NCBI GenBank assembly: GCA_037389465.1 | Contig: JAZARR010000123.1 | Location: 2,116,501-2,180,500, forward strand | Source: Baylisascaris procyonis | Taxonomy: Eukaryota; Nematoda; Chromadorea; Rhabditida; Ascarididae | Direction: 5' to 3' | Length of the DNA stretch: 64,000 nucleotides | Part shown: positions 44,700 to 56,051 of the stretch, in pieces | Layout: every line of letters begins with the position of its first letter | Numbering within the stretch: the first letter of the stretch is position 1 | Program-made: the position numbers and the translations under genes | Notes under the pieces: generated by a model | Database searches by the model: none | Seen by the model: only the letters and a program-made list of their open reading frames with translations | Told to the model about the DNA's origin: nothing

Positions 44700-46678
44700 T
44701 GCTTATATTTCTTTCTGTTATTATTTCTAAACGATTATATGCTATCCTTTTATTAAACGAATACGGTAGGCATTCATGGATTTGGAATATTTTCTACATG
44801 TGTCATACAAAAATCTAGTATGAATTGAATATTCTGCGAAGGTAGCGTTGATTCATTCAGAAATTGGTCGCACGTAAATTATTGCAGACGAAATTTTGCG
44901 ATAAAAAATTGCTGGATGATTCATATTAACTCTTCGGACGTGAATGTTTACTTCGATAAGGGGTGATACCCATGAATTCCGTGTTATATTCATTCCTGAC
45001 CTTCACTGTTCCACTTTTGCGGAAAATTCGTCCAAAATTATAAACTATATTCTCTGAGTTTTGCAGCATAAGCAGACGTATCGAACATTGTCTGAAGGCC
45101 TCAATTACTTACTACTAACTCATTTTAGAATACTCTGCAGCTTTTTAGTTTTCTTATTTAATTTCTTTCATCAAACATTTAGACAATTTCAAAGAAGTGC
45201 TTCCCTTTTGTTGTTTTTTTATCGTTATCAATAAGCAATCCCATTGCATTACTATATTATAAATCTTTGTTTCTAAATCATCGAACTATCAGATGCGCAA
45301 TTTTTCACTCGATTTTTTTTTTCGATACAATATTCCGCATATTTTTTTTCGGTATTCATTTCTCAAAAATATTTTCGTTTGCTTCCTTCACGCAATCGAT
45401 GTGTTTATAAGTTTTAATAATTTTTCTGAATTTTATTTACATAGATATCTTCAATTTCAGAATTTTATTCGTGTAGCTTTCTATCTTGCAAAAAAAAGAA
45501 AGAAATATTGCAGTGCTGAAAAAAATGCTTTTCAAAGTTTTCAATTTCGTTTTCTACCGAGTTTACAATTTATTCCCTATCGATATCGTTTACTATATGA
45601 ACTGTTTCATTTTTTTTTTAATACTGCGATTGAGCGGTTTTTATCTTCACACTCTTGCTACACTTATCAACTTATAGACGAATTATCGTTTACATCTTAT
45701 AGTCAACCCGGCTGTCTGCACAAATATTCTTTCAAAGATCTATTTGGATGCTTATGATGGCTTCGTGAATGTTTCAACATTCCTGAACATCCATCTAGAA
45801 GATGGATTGAATCCATAACACGATCCGCGTTAATGTGCACGTCGAATTTCCCTACCTGTGTACAATAATTTTCGTTAAGTGGCAGTTAGAAAGCTTTGCT
45901 AGGAAGGGATGGAATGTAGTGGCTATGATCTGTTACTCATGAAAAACTTTGCACATCTCAATTCCTAATTATCAAGTAATCGTCTGATGAAAGGCCATCA
46001 TCGTTTGCTTCAATGCTTTTATTACTTAGTTGCACTGAAATAAAAAGAATGTACCTGATAAGGTGTAAAACGTTGATGATATCATTGCATGATTGTTTAT
46101 TGCTGTCGCGACTTTATTGAACCTTTCATCGCTCCGACGAGAGATCGGATTATACATATTTTTTTGTATTGTACTTTATATTTGTTGGTCTAAAATGGAG
46201 AAGGCGAAGGCGTTGAAGAAGGGAATAAATTTCATTCTTTAGGGAATAAAAAATGGGACCGGCAATTTATACTAAACCACATCCTCTTCATGTTACATAT
46301 TTTCAGATTATTTTGGGTGCAGTAAAATATGATTATTTAGCGTTATGTTTCATATCATCTGCACACGTTTAAAATACTGTTTTTGCTCTAGATTGGCTTT
46401 TCTTTTCTGCATAGGCGATAGATTTGACGGGAATTCTAAACAGATATGGTCGAAAAAATATTCGCATTTCTGCGACAGCAATGATTTTGATAAATAGCAC
46501 GCGTCAAGGCTAGCTTGAACTTTCGTATAGCATTTGCTGTTTGTTAATTGGTGCTATGAAGAGTGCAGTTTTTTTTTTTAAATTTGGTAATAATTGAATA
46601 TATAATTTATGTTACCGAATCGCTTTGATATGTTTTAGTTAACGATCGCTAGAAATACTGCCTTCATAGAAATTTGAA
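44700..46678. other. T-rich gene-free stretch
   Basis: The + strand is T-rich here, which lengthens chance open frames. The longest, about 154 codons at 45293-45757, is almost all Phe/Tyr/Leu/Ser with no recognisable motif and is not called. I see no supported exon. Confidence 0.35.
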
Positions 46679-46809
46679 CTATAAAGGATTCTGAAATAGT
46701 GTGACAGCAATCATTTTAGTGCATAGAGAATTTGAAGCGAAATTTGAGGCAACGTCTATTGTGAAGGTAGCATTAAACTGTTTAAGCGGTTTGAGTTCAT
46801 TTGAATCAC
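46679..46809 (-). CDS. Candidate terminal exon, unrecognised gene
   Basis: A - strand open segment of 42 codons follows a very good acceptor (TATTTTCCTTTCAG at about 46810-46823) and ends in a TAG. It encodes a Thr/Asn/Ser-rich peptide containing QFNATFTIDVASNFASNS. It begins with two bases of a split codon, so a 5' exon is needed. Only about 450 bases separate it from the DUF1917 gene on the other strand, and none was found there. Confidence 0.25.
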
Positions 46810-46968
46810 CTGAAAGGAAAATATAGGTGTTATATCTTTTGCAGGAATCAAGGTAAGCAGTGAAATAAAATTTCGAGTATATCTTGGCGAGCACTTGAAA
46901 TTTTATTTCATTTCCTTGTAATAATTTTTAGGCTTTCCTAAAATAATTTTTAGGCTTTTTCTTTTCCA

Positions 46969-47128
46969 AGGTTTCCTTAAAAAGATTACTGGAGCCTGCG
47001 GAAACCAGCAAGATTTTCCTTTCTAAGGTTTCCTTAAAAAAATGATTGGAGACTGCGGAAGCTAGGAGGATTTTCCTCTCTAAGGTTTCCTAAGAAAAGA
47101 TGACTGGAGCCTGCGGAAACACGAGGAG
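46969..47128. repeat. 57-bp tandem repeat, about 2.8 copies
   Basis: Units starting AGGTTTCCT at 46969, 47026 and 47083. Each carries GGAG.CTGCGGAA near the middle and a CTTTCTA or CTCTCTA end; the last copy is partial. A shorter duplicated block (TAATTTTTAGGCTTT twice, about 21-23 bases apart) lies immediately before it. Confidence 0.9.
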
Positions 47129-47254
47129 CTAGAGGAGGAGAGAAAGGTTCTGCTTCGTGCATGCACTCGAAAGCCCTCCTTTATTTGCACCATGGCACGT
47201 ACATGACTTTGTTATGCTCATTATTTCTAGCTTTGGCCTCCAAATAAAGACCAC

Positions 47255-47262
47255 TTGCAGCC
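47255..47262 (+). promoter_or_regulatory. Probable trans-splice acceptor before the DUF1917 gene start
   Basis: ACTTGCAG ends at 47260 and the start codon follows after two bases (CC ATG). In nematodes an acceptor this close to the ATG with no upstream exon usually marks spliced-leader addition. This is inference; an upstream non-coding exon would look the same. Confidence 0.5.
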
Positions 47263-49481
47263 ATGTCATTGTTGGACGTAGTCATCGACGAAGACGGATA
47301 CGGATGTGCTGTGATGCTCACTACGGCCGTTGTACCCGAAGTGCTGTGCCGTTGGTTCGAAACGGTGCATGACGTTGTTATGTCCACATATCGCTTTTAT
47401 ATTGCAAAGGAATTTCTACCGGATGCCTGTACCGATCGGTGGTATGTTCGTTTGCAAAGTGAATTTCGTATGCCACTCTTTAGCCTGATAATACCATGGA
47501 TCCAAATATCCTTTGTGTGTGTGTTTTTTTTTATTTTTCGCAGATTTCCATCAGAAATCATTATTCAATAATTGTCCATAAAAATGTCAATGCATAAAAT
47601 CGCTCTTAAATATTACAAAAGGATCATGGATTAGCACTTGAATCATTTTTTACTTTCTATTAGTTGAAAAGTTTTAATTATGAAATATTTCAGGTATATT
47701 ATTCGTTTTGAAATGATTCATATCGCAAAACGAAATATCAGATCAGTGGATGATGTATATGAACTTTTTTTTGCAAAAACAATTCTCGATGAATGGCTTC
47801 GCCAAACTGATCTTCATAGTGATAAACGTTTGAGAAAAATGTGCGTCATATTTCTCAATTTTCAATGAGGCGATTGTTGTTCGTTGAGTGCTTTTTCTAC
47901 CTAGATTGGGATTTTTTAATTTTTTTTTTTTTTTTGAAAGGGAACAAAGGTAATAGCGTTATTTCAAAGAGTATTAGAAAGATGAATGGAGGAAATTTCA
48001 TCGAAGCAAATCTGATGAGGAGCTTATGATGAAGGAGGAGGAGAGAACAGGTTGTGATCTCAGCCTCATTTCTGCAGATGTTAGGGGAAATGAAAATTGC
48101 TGGGGAGTATTTGCCATTCACGTTTTTTTTTTTTCTGCTTGAAATTGTTCCATAGTATTTTTTCTAGTCATCAGAAATGAATGCGAATGCCATTATACTC
48201 ATTCGAATTGAAATATTCTTAGTTCTTTTATCGTTGCAGTCATACTCTCCCTTCCCAGGCCACCTTATCGCAGTATTTGCGATATGAAAGGGTTAAACAA
48301 CGAAGCACCCCGTCACAAAATTCATATTTCCTGTAGAATTTTGAAAAAAAAAGCTGATTTAGATTGTCCGAGGTTCTTTTCCTACGCAAATCTTATTCGG
48401 TTTTATTTAGGGGATCGTGTTCGGCCGGTCGAAAAAAGATTGCTACAGAAGAGCTGCTTGCATTATTCGAAGTCAACAAAATTATCTTCAACGCTAAGAT
48501 CAATCGTGACACATGCTCTCAAGAGTTTGCAGAAATGCGCAAGGTACATTTTCACGCTTATTTTTAAAAGCTTTGCTCTTATCTCTTAGCGAACCCTCCA
48601 CGATTAAGCCTCCTATTTTTTATCTCGCAGGGTTGATTCCAAAGAGTTGATTTCATTTATCTCGCAGAGTTGATTCCAAAGTTGATTTCCATATGCTTAG
48701 TTAAGTGCTGATAAAAGATTAAACATGGAATGAATTTAATTTTGAGGTAACATAGGCGAGCTGCAAAATTTTTCTTGATTTAAGATTTAAGGCCAGCCGC
48801 ATTGAGTGGGCATTCCTAAGCCTCAACTCTCTATTATCAATTCTCCACTCCTCACACTCCTTCCCCCGGGTGCATTGTTAGAGTTTTATGAATTTCATTA
48901 TGTTCTGCAACAATAATTCAATTCTATATAATCTAAGGCATTCTCACGAAATGATATATTTTCATGGCTTCTGATGTAATCTTCTTTTATAGGTTGACTT
49001 ATCTCGTATAACATGGGAATCGTTGCAACATCTAAGCGATAAATATGGATGTGATGGTGGTAGATGGATTCTTACACCTATTTGTTATGATGACCTTGAA
49101 ACTATGAAGATTAATGTTAATTGGATCGCTCTTCAACTGCTTAGATGTGTGTTTTTTTTAAAATTTTGTTGTATTCCAGTGATATTAAAAACTTTTATCA
49201 CTGAGATGTTGGAGTGATAATTCGTTGTTTTAGATTCACCGGTGAGTCCATTCCACTTTGAAGTTAAAGGAGGAGGTTGCATTCATTGGTGAGGTCGAAA
49301 ACTTTCGAATTTAGTGTTACGACGAGCGAAAAAGCGGAATTGTGCAGAAAATGAGATTACAAGTGGATTCGCGACGTAAAGTTGAGACACATATTGATTT
49401 TGAGTTCAAGTTAGGATGAGAGCACAGATTTATTTCTAGATGAAGATAGAAAGCATTTCGGTTTTCATTTGAAAGGTGCAT

Positions 49482-49532
<51 letters not shown>

Positions 49533-50929
49533 CGATATACATTTCAAACGATGTGTAAATTTAAATGAGCAAGACTATAAATTGTTTCTTCTTGAAGCAT
49601 TCCTTGACGGTGAAATGACTGAAGAGAAATTCGTAAAAGCGATTATCTTTCGAAGTGGTTCTCTCGGTGGAACGGGAAGGCCAAAAACCGTATTCTGCGT
49701 AGTAAACACATCCACAACGTTCAATGGATTGCAATATACCGGAAACGCATGTTTTCAGGTGAGTATTTTCTGTCAAATTTCCTTCATTGCCTATCAATTG
49801 AGATGAATATTTCTCCATCAAATTCCACTCATTTTTCTATTCTCGAATAACCGATAAATTACTAATGCATCTGAGAGTTTCTTTTCAAAAACATATATCA
49901 GATATTGTTATGTATTTCCAAGTTCGAACTAATCAAATGTATCTGCATAAATATACAAATAATCAAAATTTGTATATCATATCATAATGCATATCGAAAA
50001 TTTGCAAATAATGTAAAAGAACAATAAATAAATCAGTCGATTTTTACAGGATGACTATGAAGTGGCTCGAGTATATCAAATTTTAGTGAAAATTGGTGTA
50101 GCTACTGATCGTCGTTTACTCTATATGAAATATAAGCCGAAAATCTGCAGGCTAGTATATTGCCTTGTATTAATCTCACATACATACGATTTGATATATA
50201 AAATAAAAAGCATCGTATAGCCGAGTTGATGTGGGTGCTTATGGCTGTGGAATTTCAAACCTATAGCGCTTATAGCGATTATGAAATTGCTCAAAAAATC
50301 CGACTCGCTGAACATGCGCGGCGCCATAGAATTGCTTTCAAATGGCTCATTCTTTACGTTGCGAGGGATCTATAAACACCATTTTTCGATACACGAATGG
50401 GTGCATCACATTATAGAAACAGATAAGCTAATGGTCGGACCATTTCGTCTAGGATATCGTAAGATCAGATGAAGTGATGGTTACGCTATCCGGTCTACGT
50501 TGTATGGATCTATCTAGGACACCAAAAATAGGCTCAACTTTGCCATAGGAATGCATCATCGCCATGATTTACGTAGTTTGGAATGAGATATTGTTTGCGC
50601 CTAGTTTTTCTTCGAGAAAACTCTATCACCACTTCACGAAATTCGTTTTCCGATGCATTGCTGTTTGGTTTTTTTTTTTCTTTGCTTTGCGGTCGTTCTA
50701 TGATACTCGAATGCATTTATTCGCTTTCTTGACGGTGGGTTTTTCTTTCGAATATTCTGATATTTCTACTTTCAGTATATGTCATATATTAAGTAGTTGG
50801 GATTTTATTCGTCCGCATATATATGAGGGCAATATTCGTGAAGGTATTATCTTTTGCAATAATTTATACAGGAGTTTCTTTTTTTTTTTTAATAATTATA
50901 ATTTATTGAATGTTATGATGGTTTTTTAG
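47263..50929 (+). CDS. DUF1917/UPF0696 protein, C11orf68 (BLES03) homologue
   Basis: Seven + strand exons, 47263-47441, 47694-47840, 48411-48543, 48993-49146, 49598-49758, 50050-50150 and 50776-50929, join in phase to give 342 residues (human C11orf68 is about 250-290). The family has an eIF4E-like fold and no settled function. The match to the human protein lies in the second half: ITWESLQHLSDKYG, GGRWILTP, a helix ending NWIALQLLRSFLDGEM, RPKTVFCVVN, DYEVARVYQILVKIGV, YMKYKPKIC and, after the next splice, SSWDFIRPHIYEG, which aligns with the human YRANRWHLCPTLYES. The first 150 or so residues (including CRWFETVHDVVMSTYRFYIA and VDDVYELFFAKTILDEWL) are not clearly aligned with the human protein and could be lineage-specific. 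The intron after exon 6 must use a GC donor (CAG then GCTAGT) to keep phase. Reading through 50843 to the stop at 50929 gives an Asn/Phe-rich tail; a donor at 50844 (GTATTA) is an alternative end. Confidence 0.82.
49484..49531. repeat. (AT)n microsatellite in a DUF1917 intron
   Basis: About 48 bases of alternating AT, in the intron before exon 5 of the DUF1917 gene. Confidence 0.9.
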
Positions 50930-51362
50930 TGTATCCAATCAAAATAAAGAGCGTTCTTTTCGAATTGAAAAACGCAATTCGCGCATTGCTACTTCTATGG
51001 AAATTTGAGAGAAGATAATCTGTTGAAATCAGGAATGGATAGCCTACAATCAGTTCATATAATTATGTGGAATTTCCTCACAAGTTATATATGGATCCTG
51101 ACTATGCACTAGATTGAATTGAAGGTTCAAAGCGCTTTATGAATTCACACGTTTTTGCGAAATTTTTCACTTCAAAATAAGAGAGAGATTAGTGACCGAA
51201 GAAATTTATCGACAGGTAGAGGAGAAGATAGATGTTTATATATGACTAAAGGTGATAATATATGCAGTTATTGCATATAATCGATGAGACGTTATCATCA
51301 ACTGAAAGTCGTAGAAATACGATAGCAGCAAAGGTTTTTTTTCGTCGAATTATTGTGATAAT

Positions 51363-51707
51363 ATGCTCTGCTTAAATATTCGATGCGTGAATAACATTTA
51401 TTATAAACCAATATTGTTGATTGAAACATCGCAACGTTTGGTTTTATTTGCATTACCATTTTTGCATGCGATATATATATATAATTGTGCTTTAAATGCA
51501 CAATGGAAACGGTTTATAGGCCAACACACTCGGACGTTTATGTATCTTGTGGTATAAATTCGCTAAGCATAATTGATGCACATTGAAATTCCTATCGCTT
51601 AGTTGATTTACTTCTTAATTGACATTTTATTTTCTTAGCTTTCTATAAATATTTTCTACTTGCAGAAGAAAGACATAACAAATGTGGATGCCGTAGACGA
51701 CATGTAA
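51363..51707 (+). CDS. Candidate membrane-protein 3' exons (unrecognised)
   Basis: A + strand frame open to about 51551 contains a hydrophobic stretch (LVLFALPFLHAIYIY) followed by a basic segment (WKRFIGQHTRTFMYL). It ends at a possible donor (GTATAA at 51552). A good TTGCAG acceptor at 51660-51665 leads in phase to a 13-residue acidic end (KKDITNVDAVDDM) and a stop at 51707. This may be the 3' end of a small membrane protein, or a further 3' portion of the DUF1917 gene reached through the GTATTA donor at 50844. The 5' boundary is not resolved. Confidence 0.3.
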
Positions 51708-52034
51708 CAGTGGACGAATTCTCTCATCATAGTTATGCAGAAACAGGTAAATAGTAATCGGCAAACACTTCATGTCCGTATGCTTAAATTGTAACGTTGC
51801 TGAAATATGACGAGAAAGTCCTTCAGTTATGCAAATAAAGGCTCCAAGTAACCCATTGAACTAGATAGCCAGCGATTTATCTGGCCATTTTAGCATCTTT
51901 TTTGTTCCATCCGCAATACCACTACTTTAAGTAGATTTTGTTGACTTAGCCAGCATGCGTCGTTTGTCTGAATCGCTAGTTAGGTTGGCATGAATGATTT
52001 TTCCTGCCAGTTGAAATAGTATCATGGAACTCAC

Positions 52035-52139
52035 CGTAAATTGTGACATCATAGTATGTTCATTCTCAGACGTATTCTCCTTCAGTTGAACGGAGTTTGA
52101 CAGTGTTGTCATCCCTCTTGATATGATGTTCAACGACAT
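52035..52139 (-). CDS. Candidate first exon of an unrecognised gene
   Basis: A - strand ATG at 52139 opens 35 codons that end at a strong GTGAGT donor (phase 0). The peptide is Ser/Thr/Asn/Met-rich (begins MSLNIISRGMTTLS). If the donor is not used, the frame continues for 35 more codons to a stop at 51927. No family is recognised, and no downstream exon was placed. Confidence 0.3.
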
Positions 52140-53332
52140 ATTTCGCGCAACGCTTCACTTTTATGAGATCCATTTCGCCCGTTGAAATTGTACAATTAAA
52201 ATATGAGCATAGTTCTGGCATGATGTGGTGTTGTTTCCCAGATTCAGCATTTTATTTGCAGCTTCATCAATTCTTGGTGCTTATTTTAATTAAATGCGCG
52301 AAAATCTTTTTTTTTATTTTTATAAAATGTCAATGCAGAGCTTTTCCAACTTCGTCATGATCCCATTTCCATTGGTCTTTCTGATTATGTCCAATTTTGT
52401 GCCGCTGTTCTCTTTTGTAATGAATTTTTTTTTCTCTTGTAAGATTTTTGCTTCTTGCAGTTTGCTTATGTTCCTACTACTCTGTGGACAGATTTTTTCG
52501 TCTTCCGAAAGCAAGACCCGTATTCCTGATATCCTTTACAGAGATGATTAATCCCTAAGGCATTTCTGTGAGCTGCATGGGGAGGAGACTTGCTTCCAGA
52601 AAATCCCATTTTGGAGCGCGGAGACTTTCGCAATTTAGAATCTATGAGTTATATTTATAGGGGGTATCATGCCAGAACGCCCTAGGTGTCTCGAAGGAAT
52701 GAGAAAGATGGTGGTGAACTCTAAATACTACAAAGGATAGCGTAATAAGGAGGGGAGAGAGATAGAGAGATAAAGATCTGTGAAGATTATCTTCTCTTAT
52801 CACTTCATTGGAAGAAGCAAAACCCGATATATCCACCGGCCAGCTCTTCGTGAACACACGGAGAAAATCACTCGCAATGAGTTTTAAGTGTTGAACCTTG
52901 AAATGATTACACTAGCAGGCAGAATATTCTTCTTGCCTACCTGATAAGCCTGCAAATTTGACTGAACTGGCCGGAAATGAGTAGGACTTTTGACAAAATA
53001 TCCCACAAAGTTCTTCCTGCATCCAATGATGGTGAGAAAATCGCTGAAAATTGCTCGCTTCTAGACTAACTCAAACATACTAAATTGTAGCTGACATATG
53101 GCGACTGTATTATTCGGCATTAGTCTGGTATAATGTTGGATACACAATATTTTCTACGACAATTCTTTGAAAAATTTCTGAGACAATTCGTTGATAGCTT
53201 GTTGGATTAGATCGGGTTGGAAAATATTTATTGAATGAGACATGTAAATGTTGGAGAATGTTGCGTTTTTTTGATTGAAAGCAGGGACGTGTCGATCGTT
53301 TCCCAACTGAAGCGATTACTTGACGCAATTGT
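52140..53332. other. Stretch without a supported gene
   Basis: Several open frames of 60-85 codons occur on both strands. None combines a plausible start or acceptor with a good donor and recognisable content. Nothing else stands out. Confidence 0.3.
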
Positions 53333-55474
53333 TTAAGCTGGAGGAGGCTCACCACCTCCGATGTTAACGTCTTCGTAATTGTCGCCACCTTCCTGCAGTC
53401 AGCAAAGCAATAATCGATGCGAAAAACCATGAAGGTGAAAAGTAGGAGATATGGACACTTGCGCCACAGCTGCCCTTGTTTTGCATTATTGTAGCCATTG
53501 AAATGCGTCCGTATCTTAGACGCTTAAAGATTTTCAATGTAAAACTATTGTCTAGTGAGGTATATGGTGAAGTCGAAATCGAATTCGATTAAGTTCGCAC
53601 CGAGATGACTCGCAAACCAATGCTCCAATACTGCCACTTCCGCACCTAATTTAACCATTGTTTCTCACCATTCAATATATGTTAAGTTTCGCAAACGACT
53701 TCATAGTGTTTCGATGCGAATTTGTCCTATTCGAGAAATCTTTATAGTTTCTTTCGGTTCTTTGATCGCTGATTATTGCAGTTATCGAATGTTTTGCATA
53801 CATAAATGTACAATATATAAATGTTGAATATTTCATAGTGGCATAAGATATCATTGACCTTACGGTGTTCGTGGTTGATTTGGGAGATATGGCGATAATT
53901 TTGAGGGAAACGATGAACGAAAGTAACTTCATAAATTGAAAGAAGAGATTCCAATTTTATTATGATGCCCTTTTTTATTTGATCCCTCATAGCCGTTTAT
54001 CGATTCAAGGTGAACAGTCGTGATACGACAAGAAAACGATCGTCCACTACCTCACTTCTTTACCTATCAAGAGATCATTATTACTATAATCTCAGTGTTT
54101 CATTGCAATCATAATTTTTATTTTGTGTTCCCCGTCACCGCCGGAAAAACACTTTCAGGTGAAATTAAAGCGAGCTATAAAAGAACAGCTTAACGAGCTA
54201 GGCTTTCGATCATGTGACTTCAGCGGTATACTCATAGGAGTAAGAACTCACGTCTACAGGGTCGGCAACTGGTGGTGCTGCTGCAGCAGGTGCAGCAGGA
54301 GCAGCAGGAGCGACAGGATTAGATGGCTTAGAAGCGTCAATATTCGGAGGAGCACCTGCCGCTAGTGGATTTCCTCCTGGCTTCTTATTGTCTCCTAAAA
54401 AAAAAGACTTAGAAAATATTTTGATCTATTTATTACATCAATAACAAAATAAATAAACGTCAAATAGGTGACGAAAAGATATTTGTGATTAATAAATTCT
54501 CGTTGCGAATGATCGCCTAAATTATTTCTCAAAAATTTTGCTCCGCAAAATTGGACGCATTGAGTCAAATCATTGCAGAAAACTGCCCGCAGTTTTTTTA
54601 ATGGATTTTCTCACGAAGAAATTGAGATGAACGAATTAAAAACATTTTGAATTCATTAAGTGATTTTTTTAGAAACTATTATTAAAATTAAATTTTCCAT
54701 CAGAAGTATTTCCAATGTTAAAATAAACGATTGAAATTGTTGTAGACAAATAAACAAGAAATATTATGAGCAATAAATAAGCAGCTAGTACACCTGTCGG
54801 TTTGTTATCTTTAGTTGTCGTCTCTTTGGGTTTCTTCTTTCCAGAGCACGACACGACAAGTAGCGTCCATAGCAGTATGCTGACAACTATTGACAACCCG
54901 GAAAACAGATCCTGTAATTGCTGGTTAATATTTTTTCTTGATGAAAAATACCCACCTCTAGTGGCTTTTTTTGGAATTTGCCTTAGATTAAACACCGATC
55001 TAACATTAGTAGTGCTTCGTTATTGTTTCATAACAAAGCAGGACAGCGGTAAACTGTCTATAGTGAATAAACTTGCATTTTGACATGTATATGCATGTTA
55101 GTGAACCAAGATTTTCGAATAAAAAGCCGACAGATACATGGAAATATATATGAAAGCAGGGACTCGAAAAATGAAAGATAGGTGCATGTCTTGAAGTGGG
55201 AATCACTATGAGTTTCAAACATCCGCTGAAATAATCCTTGGGAAGAAGCAGCCGCATGGAAGAAATATAATTTTAGCCATTCGAACAAACTCATCGAGGT
55301 TGTGCTTACAATCAAGTGTATTCAGTCTGCAGTGTTGTCCAGTTATCTCTATACGCTCTAATTCAAACGTTCCTAATATCGTAAAACGATAAGTGAAGGG
55401 AAAATTGAAACATTTGTGCCACTTGCCAGCATTATGAAGAGATATGCTCACAGGCCGACCTTCCTTGAAACAAG
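53333..55474 (-). CDS. Galectin-like single-pass membrane protein, 3' part (five exons)
   Basis: Five - strand exons, 55310-55474, 54956-54981, 54794-54911, 54252-54394 and 53333-53392, join perfectly in phase and give about 170 residues to the stop. The first encodes what resembles the C-terminal half of a galectin fold: CFKEGRPVSISLHNAGKWHK, then FELERIEITGQ, like the FxxGxPF and final IxIEGDV strands of galectins. A 9-residue linker follows, then a clear transmembrane helix (LFSGLSIVVSILLWTLLVV), a basic stop-transfer segment (SGKKKPKE), a Pro/Ala/Gly-rich tail (NPVAPAAPAAPAAAAPPVAD) and an acidic end (EGGDNYEDVNIGGGEPPPA). The layout is an extracellular lectin-like domain with a flexible cytoplasmic tail. 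The N-terminal half is unresolved; one further exon may be 55871-55947, whose GTAAGA donor joins in phase. The galectin assignment is by resemblance only and the usual sugar-binding His/Trp residues are not in this part. Without splicing at 54251 the protein would end at 54210 instead. Confidence 0.6.
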
Positions 55475-55994
55475 CTAAACAATGGCGATGACATTAATTT
55501 TGTGGATTTTATTTGGCCACAAAAAATGCAAAATAAGATTGTCAACTTAAGTTTCTAGATTTTCGTATTCTGCAAAAATTATTGGGAGGCGATGCATTTG
55601 CTAAAAACATTAACGAGCGAAAGCGATGAACTCAAATGATTGAAATTTGTATATCGTTTTTATCGCACTCAAATGTCGAAGACAACGATGATGGCTATCC
55701 TCACTTTTTTTTCATGCTGGGAGAAAAAATTCATTGTTTTATCGAGATTTAAAATGCCGAAAAACTTCGAAGGGAAGAGGGAGATGGGAGGGCATCCACT
55801 TCCTTATGCATCACTGCCTATAGGTTGTCTATGGGGCGCAACGGCGTATTTCGACGATACGTTCTTACAATGCAAGTTCCCCAAGGCTCTTATCAAATAT
55901 TGATGGGTAGAGAAATTAACAAATGAAAGTTGAACTATTGCTTTTGCCGTCATAAGTCATGATAGGCATTTGCCTTTGTGATGACGTCGCATTC

Positions 55995-56051
55995 AAAATA
56001 ATGCCTCAAAGAAAGGACTAAAGATGAGTCCTTTCTTTAGGGCATTATTTT
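55995..56051. repeat. Inverted repeat with 25-bp arms
   Basis: Arms 55995-56019 and 56027-56051 are reverse complements with two adjacent mismatches, separated by 7 bases. Weaker complementarity seems to continue outwards (GGCATTT-type blocks near 55960 and 56068), suggesting a longer decayed palindrome. Confidence 0.85.

Larger units (their letters stand above)
46810..47262. other. Upstream region of the DUF1917 gene
   Basis: No exon supported. It contains a 57-bp tandem repeat at 46969-47128 and, at 47255-47260, a TTGCAG acceptor directly before the DUF1917 start codon. Confidence 0.4.

Noticed and set aside
45293..45757. A 154-codon + strand frame, the longest single open frame in the window
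   Set aside because: It is made almost entirely of Phe, Tyr, Leu and Ser from T-rich DNA, where stop codons are rare. There is no motif, no clear membrane-helix spacing and no credible splice sites.
50267..50472. A 63-codon + strand frame with protein-like composition between DUF1917 exons
   Set aside because: It cannot be joined in phase with either neighbouring exon and would interrupt the conserved YKP-to-RPxIY segment. It may be real but is unsupported.
53110..53430. A 106-codon - strand frame
   Set aside because: The CTGCAG acceptor at 53393 leads in a different frame to a short in-phase terminal exon of the galectin-like gene; the longer frame overlaps it and shows no motif.
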